64,000 nt of DNA from Chitinophaga deserti (GTDB lineage Bacteria; Bacteroidota; Bacteroidia; Chitinophagales; Chitinophagaceae), in NCBI RefSeq assembly GCF_003149455.1, contig NZ_QFFK01000013.1, forward strand, positions 92,559 through 156,558, in the 5' to 3' direction. Under the pieces are notes generated by a model. That model worked only from the letters and a program-made list of their open reading frames with translations, had not been told where the DNA came from and made no database searches. The position numbers and the translations under genes were made by a program. Shown one piece after another: positions 43,350 to 52,706 of the stretch; the first letter of the stretch is position 1, and each line of letters opens with the position of its first letter.

Positions 43350-44609
43350 TTACCGTTCCCGCACGTCCGCGATCATGGCATCAAAGAACCAGGTAATACC
43401 CGCTGCCGCATAACCCAGCAACCGCGATTCGTCGCCCAGTTCAGAGGATATGATCTGCGTCTTTTCCCGGATCTGCGTCATGCAATAGGTATTGATAGCC
43501 TGTTGCATGGGCAGGGTAATGTATTGCCGCGCCGCCGCAATCTTCCCGCTCAGGATCACCATTTCGGGGTTGAAAAGCTGTATGAGGATAGAAATACCTT
43601 TCCCCAGGTTGGTCCCGATATTCGATAGCAGCTGGATCGAGTATTGGTCGCCTTTGTTGGCTGCCCGGATGATCAGTTCGGTTTCGATCCGGTATATTTC
43701 CTTGTTCGAAAGATCGTTGATAATGGAGTTCTGCCCGGAAAGGATGCCTTCACGCGCCATGCGCGACAGTGTCATGCCAGAAGCCACGGTTTCCAGACAG
43801 CCGTATTTACCACAATAACACAGCTCCCCGTTTTCCACGAATGGCATGTGCCCCATTTCCCCTGAAAACCCCGAGCTGCCGTGCTGCACTTTACCGTCCA
43901 TGATAATGCCAAGGCCAATGCCCCAGTCCATCAGTATCACCAGCACATTCTTTTTCCCCACGGCATGGCCGTAACGTAATTCTGCCAGCGCGGAGCCTTT
44001 CACATCGTTTTGAATTACCACGGGCAGTCCCAGCTGCCTTTCAAATGCAACACGCAGGGTAACGCCGTCTGTTTCATCGAGCAGGTAACTATAGTTTTCG
44101 CCGGTGGCGGGGTCTATCAGGCCGGGCATGCCTATACTACAGCCTACGAGCCGGGCTTCGTCTATATTGGCAGATTTCACCAGTTCGCGCACATGATCGA
44201 TCAAGGCTTCGAAGAATGCTTTCCTGTTACGGGAAAGCGCGATTGGCAGGGTTTTGATCGGTGTAACGAAATGATTGTTATTATCCACGATCGCCATACT
44301 TGTCTTGAACAACTCTATATCGATACAGATAACAAACACCACATTCCGCTGAAGCCTGAACAGATCGGGCTTTCTGCCCCCGATCGACTCTCCCACGCCT
44401 CTTTTCTCTACCATCCGCTCCCGCGTAAGTTCTCCCAACATTTTGAAAGCCGTAGGCGCACTGATCCCTATCGTATCGCAAAGAGATGAAATGGAAGACG
44501 GGCCGCGGGTATATAAGTGCTGCAGCAGCTTGTATCTCAATTGCTTTTGCTTCCTGCTCATTACCACATCTGATGAAAATGGCTCCCGGTTTAGTAAATT
44601 AAGATTCAT
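43350..44609 (-). CDS. ROK-family transcriptional regulator (NagC-like)
   Basis: 419 residues. Winged helix at about 20-80 (SSISSLCDTIGISAPTAFKMLGELTRE, GGRKPDLFRL). The ROK domain follows with the sugar-binding blocks CSIGMPGLID and IQNDVKGSAL (Asp202), and the zinc site His254 plus CYCGKYGC (264-271). The phosphate-binding motif normally DxGxT reads DIELFKTSMAIVD, so the nucleotide site looks dead. I infer a regulator that senses a sugar and does not phosphorylate it. Divergent from the SusC/SusD pair at 45032, its likely target. Confidence 0.85.
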   Translation of the reverse strand: MNLNLLNREPFSSDVVMSRKQKQLRYKLLQHLYTRGPSSISSLCDTIGISAPTAFKMLGELTRERMVEKRGVGESIGGRKPDLFRLQRNVVFVICIDIELFKTSMAIVDNNNHFVTPIKTLPIALSRNRKAFFEALIDHVRELVKSANIDEARLVGCSIGMPGLIDPATGENYSYLLDETDGVTLRVAFERQLGLPVVIQNDVKGSALAELRYGHAVGKKNVLVILMDWGIGLGIIMDGKVQHGSSGFSGEMGHMPFVENGELCYCGKYGCLETVASGMTLSRMAREGILSGQNSIINDLSNKEIYRIETELIIRAANKGDQYSIQLLSNIGTNLGKGISILIQLFNPEMVILSGKIAAARQYITLPMQQAINTYCMTQIREKTQIISSELGDESRLLGYAAAGITWFFDAMIADVRER

Positions 44610-44655
44610 GTCTCCTGTTTTTAACCATTCACTACAAATCTTTGGTAAAATAATT

Positions 44656-44696
44656 AAAGAAGTAATTTCTTTTTATTAAATAATCAAAAAAGATTA
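44656..44696. promoter_or_regulatory. Candidate ROK operators (two short palindromes)
   Basis: AAAGAA-5 nt-TTCTTT at 44656-44672 and TAATC-6 nt-GATTA at 44681-44696 lie in the 421-bp divergent space between the ROK gene and SusC. The region is A/T-rich, so chance palindromes are likely. Weak inference. Confidence 0.3.
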
Positions 44697-44718
44697 GCAA
44701 CCCCCGAAATTTAGTGTG

Positions 44719-44726
44719 CATATTTG
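44719..44726 (+). promoter_or_regulatory. Near-consensus -7 box (CATATTTG) for SusC
   Basis: One mismatch to TAnnTTTG, 306 bp ahead of SusC at 45032. If real, the leader is long. The remaining 300 bp to SusC carry no gene that I can see. Confidence 0.25.
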
Positions 44727-45031
44727 AAACGCATACATAAAAAAGAAAAAGAAACAAACGGAAACCAAGTTAAAACAATCATAAAATTCTTTTTAACTGA
44801 TTCGCATCCCTTGCCAGATCACTCAACCAGGGTCTGATAGGAGATGTATTTAATTCATCCACCATCTGCTGACCTGATCGTCGTATTTCTTCCGGGCGGG
44901 TAGTCCCTTGCCTTATTGAGTTTATTACAGTAATTCAACTGCGGTGCCATGCGCTTACCGGGGGAGGCTGACCTATGTCTATTATTTAAACTGTTATCGT
45001 CAATCCAAGGAACGTTCAATTCAATTCACTT

Positions 45032-47944
45032 ATGAAGTATCTATTCCTACTCTCATCGCTATTGTTATGCCTGATGCAGGCTAGCGCACAGCAAAAAACC
45101 GTTACGGGCACCGTAATGGACACCACGGGCGCTCCCGTGCCCGGTGCCACGGTTATCGTAAAAGGGACAAACATCGGTACGGCTGCCGGTCCGGATGGTA
45201 AGTTCTCCATCAGCGTTCCGGGCAGCAACGCAGTGCTTATTGTCAGCTCCATGGGCTACCGCGAACGCGAAGTTCCCGTGGGCGATAAAAGCGTTATCAA
45301 TGTGCGGCTTTCCCAGGGCGGGAAAGACCTGGAAGGCGTTGTGGTAATGGGCTTCTCCAAAGTAGAGAAGCGCCACGTGGCATCTTCCGTTGCGGAAATG
45401 GACATGAAGCAGGCCAAAACACGGCCTGTTGCCAAGCTCCAGGAGATCTTCTCCGGCACCATACCCGGCGTTACCATGATGCAGGGCTCCAACCTGCCCG
45501 GTTCCACTCCCGGTTCTATCTCCATCCGGGGTATCAGCACCCTGCAGAATGCAGACCCGCTGGTGATCGTGGATGGTATGGAAATGTCGCTCACCGATGT
45601 GGACCCTAACCAGGTAAAAAGCATCACCATCCTGAAAGATGCGGCTTCCGCCTCCATGTACGGCTCCCGCGGTGCCAACGGTGTTATCATCGTGGAAACC
45701 GAGCGTGGCGCTACCGGCAAGTTCAAGGTAGACCTCAACTCCTGGTACGGCGTTTCCAAACCTATCGACCTGCCTAAATTCGTGAACGGTGCAGATTACA
45801 TGCGCCTGAACAACGAAGCCCGCATTATGCAGGGCCAGGCTCCTTCCTTCTCCGAAGATTCCATCGCTAAAATGGCCAGCGGTCAGATCCCCAGCATCAA
45901 CTGGCTGGATGAAGTGATCCAGCGCAATTCCACTTCCAGCAACACTGCCCTCAGCGTGTCCGGTGGCGGTGGCGTGGGTACTTTCAACCTGATGCTCGGA
46001 TATCTGAACGAAGGCGGCCTCAACGATATCGAAGGCTCCCAGAAATTCTCTGCACGCTTCAACACCAATATCAACATCGCGGATAAATTCGTGCTCCTGG
46101 CCGATTTCTATGCGCACCGCCTGCAGGTAGACCGCCTGTATGCCAATGATGACGGCCACGGCCTTTACTCCCTCGCCTGGAGGATGAACGCCTCCCAGCA
46201 AGTGTATTATCCTAACTCCGGCCTGGGTATCGACGAGCACTACCAGCTCCACAACAACATCAATCCCGTGGCTTCCATCAACCGCGGCGGTACTAAAAAC
46301 TACCTGCACGACTGGAGCACCATCAACCTCCGCCCCCGGTACAACATCACCAAGAACCTCAACATCGAGGGTAACCTGTCGTACCTGATTAAGAAATCAG
46401 CAGAGAAATGGGAACGCCCCACTTTCAAGTTCTTCGACGGCAATGGCAAACCCGTTACCACCTGGGGCAACGTGGTAGGCTCCACACAGAACGTTTCTGA
46501 AAGCCAGCTCACCACCCGCCTGCTGTTGAACTATACAGCTAACGTACGCGGCAAGAAAGATAAGATCTACTTCACCGGTGGCGCTGAATCCATGAACTGG
46601 ACATACTCCGATTTCAAGGAAATCAGTAAAGCATCCTTCTTCGGTAAACTCAACTACTCGTTCGACAGCCGCTACATCCTCGAGATGACCGCCCGTGGCG
46701 ATGGCAGTTCCAAGTTTGCACCGGGTCACCGCTGGGGCTTCTTCCCTTCTGCAGCACTTGCCTGGAACGTGACGAACGAGAAATTCATGAAATCACTCGT
46801 GAACAACGGTATGCTGGATAACCTGCGCTTCCGCCTCTCCTATGGCCTGATCGGTAACGAAAACGTAGATCCATATCTGTGGGAAGAGATCGTGAATACC
46901 TATGGCTGGACCATGCGCATGCCCAATCCTAACTTCTCCTGGGAAAAACAGAAGCAGTGGAACCTTGGCATGGAATTCACCACGCTCAACAAACGCCTGA
47001 CCTTTACCGGTGAGATCTATTCCAAACATTCATTCGACCTGATCTACGACAAATTCCCCGTTCCGCCGCTGACCGGTTCCAACTCCCTGGAATCTGCCGT
47101 GAACATCGGAGAGGTAGAAAACAAAGGCTTCGAGCTGTCGCTCAACTGGAACGATAAGATCGGCGATTTCTCCTACAGCATCGGCGGTATGCTCTTCGAT
47201 AACAAGAACGAAGTGCTGAAAGCAGGCTACAGATCCAACGACACCCTCATCTTTAAAGACAATACCGACAAAGTATGGTATCGTGGCATTGGCATCGATA
47301 ACTTCTACGGTTACCAGTCTAACGGTTTCTTCCGTGACAAGGCTGATGTGGACAATACACCCGGCAAGCTGCCCAATACACTGCCCGGCGACATCAAGTA
47401 CCGCGACCAGAACGGTGATGGTATCATCAATAACCTCGACCGTGTGAACCTTGGCGATCCGTTCCCTCACATGAACTACGCCATTAACCTTACCCTGGGC
47501 TACAAACGCTGGGACTTTGGCATCATCGGCCAGGGCGTGGGCAAACGTACCGGCCGCCTCGGTGGCATGGAAGGTTATCCTGTGCATGTAGACGGTGGCA
47601 CCAATAACCTCGGTGCTCCCCGCCAGTATTATGCAGACAACCGCTGGACACCGGAAAACCCCAACAGCCGCTTCCCCCGCGTGTGGAATGGCGCCAGCAC
47701 CAACACCTACCTGAGCGATGTATGGCTGAGCGATGCTTCCTTCTTCCGCTTTAAAATGATCCAGCTGGGTTATACTTTCCCGAAGATTGGCAACAGCATC
47801 CGCAACGTACGCGTATATGTGAATGCGCAAGACGCTATCACCATTACCAAATGGGAAGGACTTGAGCCTGAAAGAAACGGCGGCGGCGGAAGATACCCCC
47901 GTATGGCTGTATTCAGCGTTGGAGTGAAAGCATCTATGTTCTAA
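45032..47944 (+). CDS. SusC/RagA TonB-dependent receptor (ROK-adjacent pair)
   Basis: 970 residues. Signal peptide (KYLFLLSSLLLCLMQASAQ), CarboxypepD_reg-like domain at about 22-100 (VTGTVMDTTGAPVPGATVIVKG), plug from about 105 (MGFSKVEKRHVASSVAEMDM, SIRGISTLQNADPLVIVDGM, ILKDAASASMYGSRGANGVIIV), then the barrel to the C-terminal VGVKASMF. No STN domain, so not linked to a FecR system. Substrate unknown, as no hydrolase lies beside it; the ROK regulator suggests an N-acetylated sugar or glucose-type ligand (inference). The next gene is SusD, 19 bp on. Confidence 0.95.
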   Translation: MKYLFLLSSLLLCLMQASAQQKTVTGTVMDTTGAPVPGATVIVKGTNIGTAAGPDGKFSISVPGSNAVLIVSSMGYREREVPVGDKSVINVRLSQGGKDLEGVVVMGFSKVEKRHVASSVAEMDMKQAKTRPVAKLQEIFSGTIPGVTMMQGSNLPGSTPGSISIRGISTLQNADPLVIVDGMEMSLTDVDPNQVKSITILKDAASASMYGSRGANGVIIVETERGATGKFKVDLNSWYGVSKPIDLPKFVNGADYMRLNNEARIMQGQAPSFSEDSIAKMASGQIPSINWLDEVIQRNSTSSNTALSVSGGGGVGTFNLMLGYLNEGGLNDIEGSQKFSARFNTNINIADKFVLLADFYAHRLQVDRLYANDDGHGLYSLAWRMNASQQVYYPNSGLGIDEHYQLHNNINPVASINRGGTKNYLHDWSTINLRPRYNITKNLNIEGNLSYLIKKSAEKWERPTFKFFDGNGKPVTTWGNVVGSTQNVSESQLTTRLLLNYTANVRGKKDKIYFTGGAESMNWTYSDFKEISKASFFGKLNYSFDSRYILEMTARGDGSSKFAPGHRWGFFPSAALAWNVTNEKFMKSLVNNGMLDNLRFRLSYGLIGNENVDPYLWEEIVNTYGWTMRMPNPNFSWEKQKQWNLGMEFTTLNKRLTFTGEIYSKHSFDLIYDKFPVPPLTGSNSLESAVNIGEVENKGFELSLNWNDKIGDFSYSIGGMLFDNKNEVLKAGYRSNDTLIFKDNTDKVWYRGIGIDNFYGYQSNGFFRDKADVDNTPGKLPNTLPGDIKYRDQNGDGIINNLDRVNLGDPFPHMNYAINLTLGYKRWDFGIIGQGVGKRTGRLGGMEGYPVHVDGGTNNLGAPRQYYADNRWTPENPNSRFPRVWNGASTNTYLSDVWLSDASFFRFKMIQLGYTFPKIGNSIRNVRVYVNAQDAITITKWEGLEPERNGGGGRYPRMAVFSVGVKASMF

Positions 47945-47963
47945 TCAAACTTATTCTGTAGCA

Positions 47964-49568
47964 ATGAAGAAACTAATCTATACTTCCCTCCTTTGCGGCG
48001 CCACCGTGCTCGCAGGATGTGAAAAATTCCTCGATAAAACCGACCCGACTGCCACCAAGTTCAATGAGTTCTTCAACACTGAAGACGATCTCCGCCGCGT
48101 GGTGTATTCCTCTTATGTAGACGTATTCTCCAGCGTGGGCCTGAACGGCAAATTACTATACCAGGAAGACGGGAAATCGGACGACGCTTACAGCCGTACC
48201 GAAAGCCATCACCATCAGCTGATCGCCAACGGCAACTTTAACTCCAACACCGCTGCCTTCAGCTGGAACTATGAGTTGCATATGAAGCACACCGGGCGTC
48301 TGAACGTGTTTATCGCCAATGTGAACCTCCCGTATGTGGAAGATGAGGCGGTAAGAACCAAGTACAAAGGCATCCTCGAAGGACTCCGTGCATGGCACTA
48401 CTTCTGGATGGTTTCGCGCTGGGAAAATATCCCCTTCTACCTGGAGCCTGCTAATCTGGAATCCGCCACACAACCTGCGAAGTCTAAAGATGAGATACTC
48501 AGCGTCCTCTTCCCCATGGCGGAGGAAATCGCGAACAACCTGCCGCCGGATGCTTATACATCTGACGCATACATGTTCAACAAATACTCCCTGAAAGGTA
48601 TCATCATGCGCTATTACCTGTATTTCGGGCGTTATGAAGATGCGGCAAGACTGGCGAAGGAAATCATGGATAGCAATAAGTTTGAACTGCATCCCAAATA
48701 TGGCGATCTGTTCAACTACAAGGCAGACAAAACCAACAAGGAGTTCATCTTTACTATGGACATGGCCAGCCACGCCAACTCAGCTACCAACTCCTTCCAG
48801 CACCTGGCTCCGCAATACCGTACCGGGAATGGACAGTCGTTCGTAGTGCCTTTGAAATCGCTCATCGATGCTTACTGGACGCTCCAGGGCGACCCGATCG
48901 ACAAAAGCACACAGTATACCAAAGAGCAGTACGAACTCAACCCGAAGCTCAACCGCGATCCCCGTCTTGCTGCGAGTATCTATATGCACAACGATATATT
49001 CGTGAACGAGCCCATCAATATTTACGATGCCAACAACCCGATGTACTACGAAAGGCCGCGTGCCAGCCGGTCCGGTTACTGGTACCGTAAGTTCGTGGAC
49101 GAAGCCGATGCCTTCCGTAGCGGCGGCAACATGCACTTCCCTTACATCCGTTATGCTGAAGTACTGCTGACTTATGCCGAAGCAAAAATTGCCATGAACC
49201 AGATTGATGACCTTACCAAGGAATGCATCAACGCCATCCGCAAACGTGCCGGGCTGGATATGAATTTTGCTGATGTAAAACTGCCGAAATATGCAGCCTA
49301 CACCCCTCAGCAATGGACAGACCTCATCCGTAACGAACGCCGTATTGAACTGGCAGGCGAAGGCCGCCGCTACGACGATATCATCCGCTGGCGCATAGCC
49401 GAGAAGGTGCTCAATGAGCCCGCCCTCGGTCACACCCGGATGGTGGATGGTCAGAAAGTGACCCTTAAAGTTGAAGACCGCTCCTTCCGCCCTAATAACT
49501 ACGTATGGCCTTTCCATGAGAACAGCCTGAAAGTAGAACCCGGATTGAGGCAGAATCCAGGGTATTAA
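47964..49568 (+). CDS. SusD/RagB nutrient-binding lipoprotein (ROK-adjacent pair)
   Basis: 534 residues. Lipobox VLAGC, Cys19, then FLDKTDPTATKFNEFFNTEDDLRRVVYSSY, the helical-repeat part KGILEGLRAWHYFWMVSRWENIPFYLEP, and the end block LIRNERRIELAGEGRRYDDIIRWR typical of SusD. Partner of the preceding SusC. The two genes form a complete minimal uptake pair; the operon ends at the hairpin at 49631-49663. Confidence 0.93.
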   Translation: MKKLIYTSLLCGATVLAGCEKFLDKTDPTATKFNEFFNTEDDLRRVVYSSYVDVFSSVGLNGKLLYQEDGKSDDAYSRTESHHHQLIANGNFNSNTAAFSWNYELHMKHTGRLNVFIANVNLPYVEDEAVRTKYKGILEGLRAWHYFWMVSRWENIPFYLEPANLESATQPAKSKDEILSVLFPMAEEIANNLPPDAYTSDAYMFNKYSLKGIIMRYYLYFGRYEDAARLAKEIMDSNKFELHPKYGDLFNYKADKTNKEFIFTMDMASHANSATNSFQHLAPQYRTGNGQSFVVPLKSLIDAYWTLQGDPIDKSTQYTKEQYELNPKLNRDPRLAASIYMHNDIFVNEPINIYDANNPMYYERPRASRSGYWYRKFVDEADAFRSGGNMHFPYIRYAEVLLTYAEAKIAMNQIDDLTKECINAIRKRAGLDMNFADVKLPKYAAYTPQQWTDLIRNERRIELAGEGRRYDDIIRWRIAEKVLNEPALGHTRMVDGQKVTLKVEDRSFRPNNYVWPFHENSLKVEPGLRQNPGY

Positions 49569-49630
49569 ACCAACAGTTAGAATAAAAGGATCACCTGCGC
49601 AGGCAGGAACTACGTACAGATGATTGAAAC

Positions 49631-49663
49631 AAAAGGCCGTCTCACTACTTGAGACGGCCTTTT
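49631..49663. terminator. Intrinsic terminator after SusD
   Basis: Stem AGGCCGTCTCA/TGAGACGGCCT, loop CTACT, flanked by A3 and T3 that extend it to 14 bp; U-rich after the stem on the plus strand. Confidence 0.85.
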
Positions 49664-49763
49664 ATATTTATGCTGGTCAGCGGCCACTGGCGGACTCGTA
49701 ATATCGTATTAAAACCGACTACCGGAACTGAAGTATCAGAAAAAAGTGCTTATCTTATCCTTC

Positions 49764-50276
49764 ATGAAAACCCGCCCCATCGATACATTTATCAACTTCT
49801 TCTGGACCATCCTCTGCTGCGCGCCGGTAGTGTGGTATTGGTACACCACGGGCTGGGGATTATGGTCTTATATTTTTCTGGGTACTTCATTCATAGCGGG
49901 CCTCCTGCCCTACCGGCTGCTGCAATGGACGCGGCTTGCCAAAAGCCGCCGCGGGTTCGAGAAAATGGGGGTCAGGATCATTAGAAAGCTGACGCAGAAC
50001 GGCGACTGGGCAAATAAAGTGGCTCAATCCACCGGGAACACCATCAATAATCCTGAAACGGCCCAAAAATATCTCAGCACAATCATGATGTACGAAAGGT
50101 TTCACCTGATCTGTGGCTGCTTCTTCCTCTTAACGGCCTTACATGCTTTCCTGCATGGTTATTGGCTGGCCGGACTGCTGGTCTGCATCGCTAATATCGT
50201 ATTCAACTACGCTGCCATCCTGTTACAGCAATACAACCGACTGCGGATAGCGCTGTTGCTTAAAAAGCTTCAATAA
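49764..50276 (+). CDS. CrtO-like acyltransferase membrane protein
   Basis: 170 residues from the ATG at 49764 (the GTG at 49746 is less likely). Four membrane segments at about 9-27, 32-50, 113-131 and 134-156. The block ERFHLICGCFFLLTALHAF and the end YAAILLQQYNRLRI match the C-terminal marks of glycosyl-4,4'-diaponeurosporenoate acyltransferase (CrtO of Staphylococcus, about 165 residues). In Bacteroidota such proteins are common without carotenoid genes nearby. None is seen here, so the actual acyl acceptor is unknown. Confidence 0.6.
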   Translation: MKTRPIDTFINFFWTILCCAPVVWYWYTTGWGLWSYIFLGTSFIAGLLPYRLLQWTRLAKSRRGFEKMGVRIIRKLTQNGDWANKVAQSTGNTINNPETAQKYLSTIMMYERFHLICGCFFLLTALHAFLHGYWLAGLLVCIANIVFNYAAILLQQYNRLRIALLLKKLQ

Positions 50277-50319
50277 GTAAAATGTCCGCCCCCATTCGGC
50301 TTTATGACTAAAAGTAAAA

Positions 50320-50350
50320 AACCGGCCGGGCATCACTGCCCAAACCGGTT
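50320..50350 (-). terminator. Intrinsic terminator of the small secreted protein gene
   Basis: Two-part stem: AACCGG/CCGGTT outside and GGGCA/TGCCC inside; on the minus strand it runs into TTTTTTACTTTT. Ends 50393-50788, and may also stop the opposite transcript. Confidence 0.7.
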
Positions 50351-50392
50351 AATCTTGTATATCAAAAGCTGCTTTGCGGGTCAGGAGAAAGA

Positions 50393-50788
50393 TTATATAC
50401 TACCGTACCAGCCGCTGAGGGTCAGGAAGGCATAAATTTGTCTCGCCTTGTAGCGCATAGGCGTACCGTTCACATGACCATTCCACTCTTCGATGATTTC
50501 GCCACCAACGTCTGAATGACTGGTGCTGGTAACTGTCATTACAACACCGTCTACCATAATATAGTCAGGGTCCAGCGGGTCGCCGTACACCACCATGGTG
50601 GCGCTGCCACCACTGGTAAGGGCTACGGTATAGCTGGCCGGAGCGGGAACATGCGGGTAATCGTCCCAGGTCTTGAAGCCATATATCATGCTAAAGGAGC
50701 TGGCCGTAACGGCGCGGCCCTGAGCGGTATTGAATTCTGGCAGAAAAGCAACAAAACAAAACAGGGTACAAAGAAGGATTTTTTTCAT
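50393..50788 (-). CDS. Hypothetical small secreted protein
   Basis: 131 residues from the ATG at 50788 (the earlier in-frame start at 50848 is not followed by a signal sequence). Signal peptide KKILLCTLFCFVAFLPEFNTAQG. Mature part about 108 residues, rich in Val, Ser and Thr, with MIYGFKTWDDYPHVPAPASYTVALTSGGSATMVVYGD, suggesting a beta fold. No family is recognised. It follows the SusD gene with a terminator between, so probably has its own promoter. Confidence 0.6.
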   Translation of the reverse strand: MKKILLCTLFCFVAFLPEFNTAQGRAVTASSFSMIYGFKTWDDYPHVPAPASYTVALTSGGSATMVVYGDPLDPDYIMVDGVVMTVTSTSHSDVGGEIIEEWNGHVNGTPMRYKARQIYAFLTLSGWYGSI

Positions 50789-50854
50789 GGGTTTTAATTT
50801 ACGTGAGGTGATGAATAAGAAATGAAGCCCACGCAAAGCAGCAAACAAGCAGAG

Positions 50855-50883
50855 AAAAAGCTACCGGCGCAAGCACCGGTAGC
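50855..50883 (-). terminator. Intrinsic terminator after SusD/SusC (STN type)
   Basis: Stem GCTACCGG/CCGGTAGC (50860-50867 with 50876-50883), loop of 8 nt; minus strand continues TTTTTCTC. Ends the SusC-SusD transcript. Confidence 0.8.
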
Positions 50884-50906
50884 GTTGGGTTTTCGGCAAC
50901 TTTCCT

Positions 50907-52688
50907 TTACCAACCGAATATCTGTTTCAGCGCAGGGTTCAGGACCGTCTGCTGCTGGGGAAGGGGGCGATAGTAATACTTCGGCTCCAGGAAGGTGCGC
51001 GGCTGATCACGATCGCTGGTGAACATGATACGGCCGCTGGTACCGTTGGTGAGATAGATGTTGTTATCTTTCCCGGCGGCGTCTTTAAGGTAGAACTTCG
51101 TGAGGTTCTTCTTTACATCATCGGGCAGCCCGGCTATAGGGGATTCGTCGTTGGGACTGGCGAGGATGGCGATATCCTGCACACCATCACCGGTAACATC
51201 CATGGCGCCGAGTGCGGGTACATACATACCACCCTGTGCATCCTGCAGGCGTTTGCCGGCTTTCCAGCGCATGATATCATTGAAGCGCTGTCCTTCACAG
51301 GCCAGTTCCACCCTCCTTTCACGGCGCAATTCCAGCAGCAGGCCATTGGTAACGCCGGGGTATTGGGCTGCCAGCACTGGATCAGCTGCAGGCGCCAATG
51401 TCATGGCGGGCATTTGAACGCGGGCGCGGAGCAGGTTCACGGTATTGTTTAGGTCGGTTAACGTGATGGTTCCCAGTTCGGCTTTAGCTTCTGCAAGGTT
51501 CAGCAGTACTTCGGCGTAACGGTAGATAGGGAGCGCGGTAAAGTTCAGCTCCCATCCCTGCCGCTGTGCTGGTACGCGGGGGTAGAACTTCACCTGATCA
51601 TATCCGCCGATGGTGGGCTTGGTCACATAAGGACGGCCATCCTGATTAGGTGAGAAGCCGGGAGAGGCAAAGGTTTCATTCATGCGGGGATCACGGTCTT
51701 TCAGCACCTCCAGCAGCGTTTTAGTGGCATAGCCGGGCTGTGCGGTGAAAGGCGTACCGTCTTTCATGAGGTAGGTTTCGGCCAGACTGTTGCTCAGCGC
51801 CCACTGGTACCCCAGTACAGTATGCGTATTGTTACCACCGCCAAGCGCCTGCTGGTAGTCGGCCCACATGATCACTTCTTTCATACCGCTGAGTGAGGGG
51901 CTGCAGAACAGCACGCGGTAGTCTTCCCCACCCTTTCCTGTATTGTTAATTGTAAACCGGTTGCTGGACATTATCTGCTCAGCTGCCCAAACGGAACGCT
52001 CCAGGAATCTGTTGGCGTCGCTGGCGAGGTTTACTTCCGGGTGATACTTGCGGAAAGTACCCTCAAACAATCCGAAGCGGCTCAGCAATGCGAGGGCCGT
52101 CCATTTGCTGATGCGGGTACGGTTGCCTTCGTCAGGTTTGATGTTTTCCACGGCGAAGTTGAGATCCGCGAGAATGGAGTCTGCAATAAGCGCACGGGTA
52201 TCGCGGCCTTTGTAGAGGTCCGCATCGTCTGTCGCCAATGGCTTTCCGTACCAGGGCACGTCAGAGAAGTCGCGCAGCTTTGTGAAATAGAACATGGCGC
52301 GGAAGTACCGTGCAATACCGATGAAGTGGCGGATGGCAACGGCGTCGCCCTGTGCTTTGCCGGCATTGGCGAGCATGAAGTTGATGCGGCGCAGGTTGCC
52401 CCAATCGTTCCAGCCACCTACGGTTTCCGGCTTAATGGTGCCGCGCACGAGCGCATCCACGTATCCTGCCGCCTGGTAGTTACTCGTGTTGTCGGACTCA
52501 ATATCCTGATACACGATGGCTTGCTGGCCATACAGACCGTTGGTGTAGGTCTCTAGGTCCTGCGGGGTATTGAAGAATACTTCTTTGGTCACTTCAGTTT
52601 TCGGGTACCGGTCGAGGAAATTCTTCTTGCACGATACTGCCGCTGCGGCTACCATCCCGAAACATATATAAATGCTGATCTTTTTCAT
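50907..52688 (-). CDS. SusD/RagB nutrient-binding lipoprotein (FecR-linked pair)
   Basis: 593 residues. Lipobox AAVSC, Cys20, then KKNFLDRYPKTEVTKEVFFNTPQDLETYTNGLYG, the repeat part AIRHFIGIARYFRAMFYFTKLRDFSDVPWYGKPL, and near the end LLLELRRERRVELACEGQRFNDIMRWKAGKRL and PNDESPIAGLPDDVKKNLTKFYLKD. Partner of the STN-type SusC, 18 bp after it. The longest of the three SusD proteins in the window, which fits binding of larger glycans (weak inference). Confidence 0.93.
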   Translation of the reverse strand: MKKISIYICFGMVAAAAVSCKKNFLDRYPKTEVTKEVFFNTPQDLETYTNGLYGQQAIVYQDIESDNTSNYQAAGYVDALVRGTIKPETVGGWNDWGNLRRINFMLANAGKAQGDAVAIRHFIGIARYFRAMFYFTKLRDFSDVPWYGKPLATDDADLYKGRDTRALIADSILADLNFAVENIKPDEGNRTRISKWTALALLSRFGLFEGTFRKYHPEVNLASDANRFLERSVWAAEQIMSSNRFTINNTGKGGEDYRVLFCSPSLSGMKEVIMWADYQQALGGGNNTHTVLGYQWALSNSLAETYLMKDGTPFTAQPGYATKTLLEVLKDRDPRMNETFASPGFSPNQDGRPYVTKPTIGGYDQVKFYPRVPAQRQGWELNFTALPIYRYAEVLLNLAEAKAELGTITLTDLNNTVNLLRARVQMPAMTLAPAADPVLAAQYPGVTNGLLLELRRERRVELACEGQRFNDIMRWKAGKRLQDAQGGMYVPALGAMDVTGDGVQDIAILASPNDESPIAGLPDDVKKNLTKFYLKDAAGKDNNIYLTNGTSGRIMFTSDRDQPRTFLEPKYYYRPLPQQQTVLNPALKQIFGW

Positions 52689-52706
52689 GAGTTGATTGCT
52701 TATCCG

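Noticed and set aside
45065..46309. 414-codon open frame on the minus strand inside the plus-strand SusC gene
   Set aside because: Shadow of the SusC reading frame; its translation is His/Val/Gly-rich without motifs, and SusC is unambiguous.
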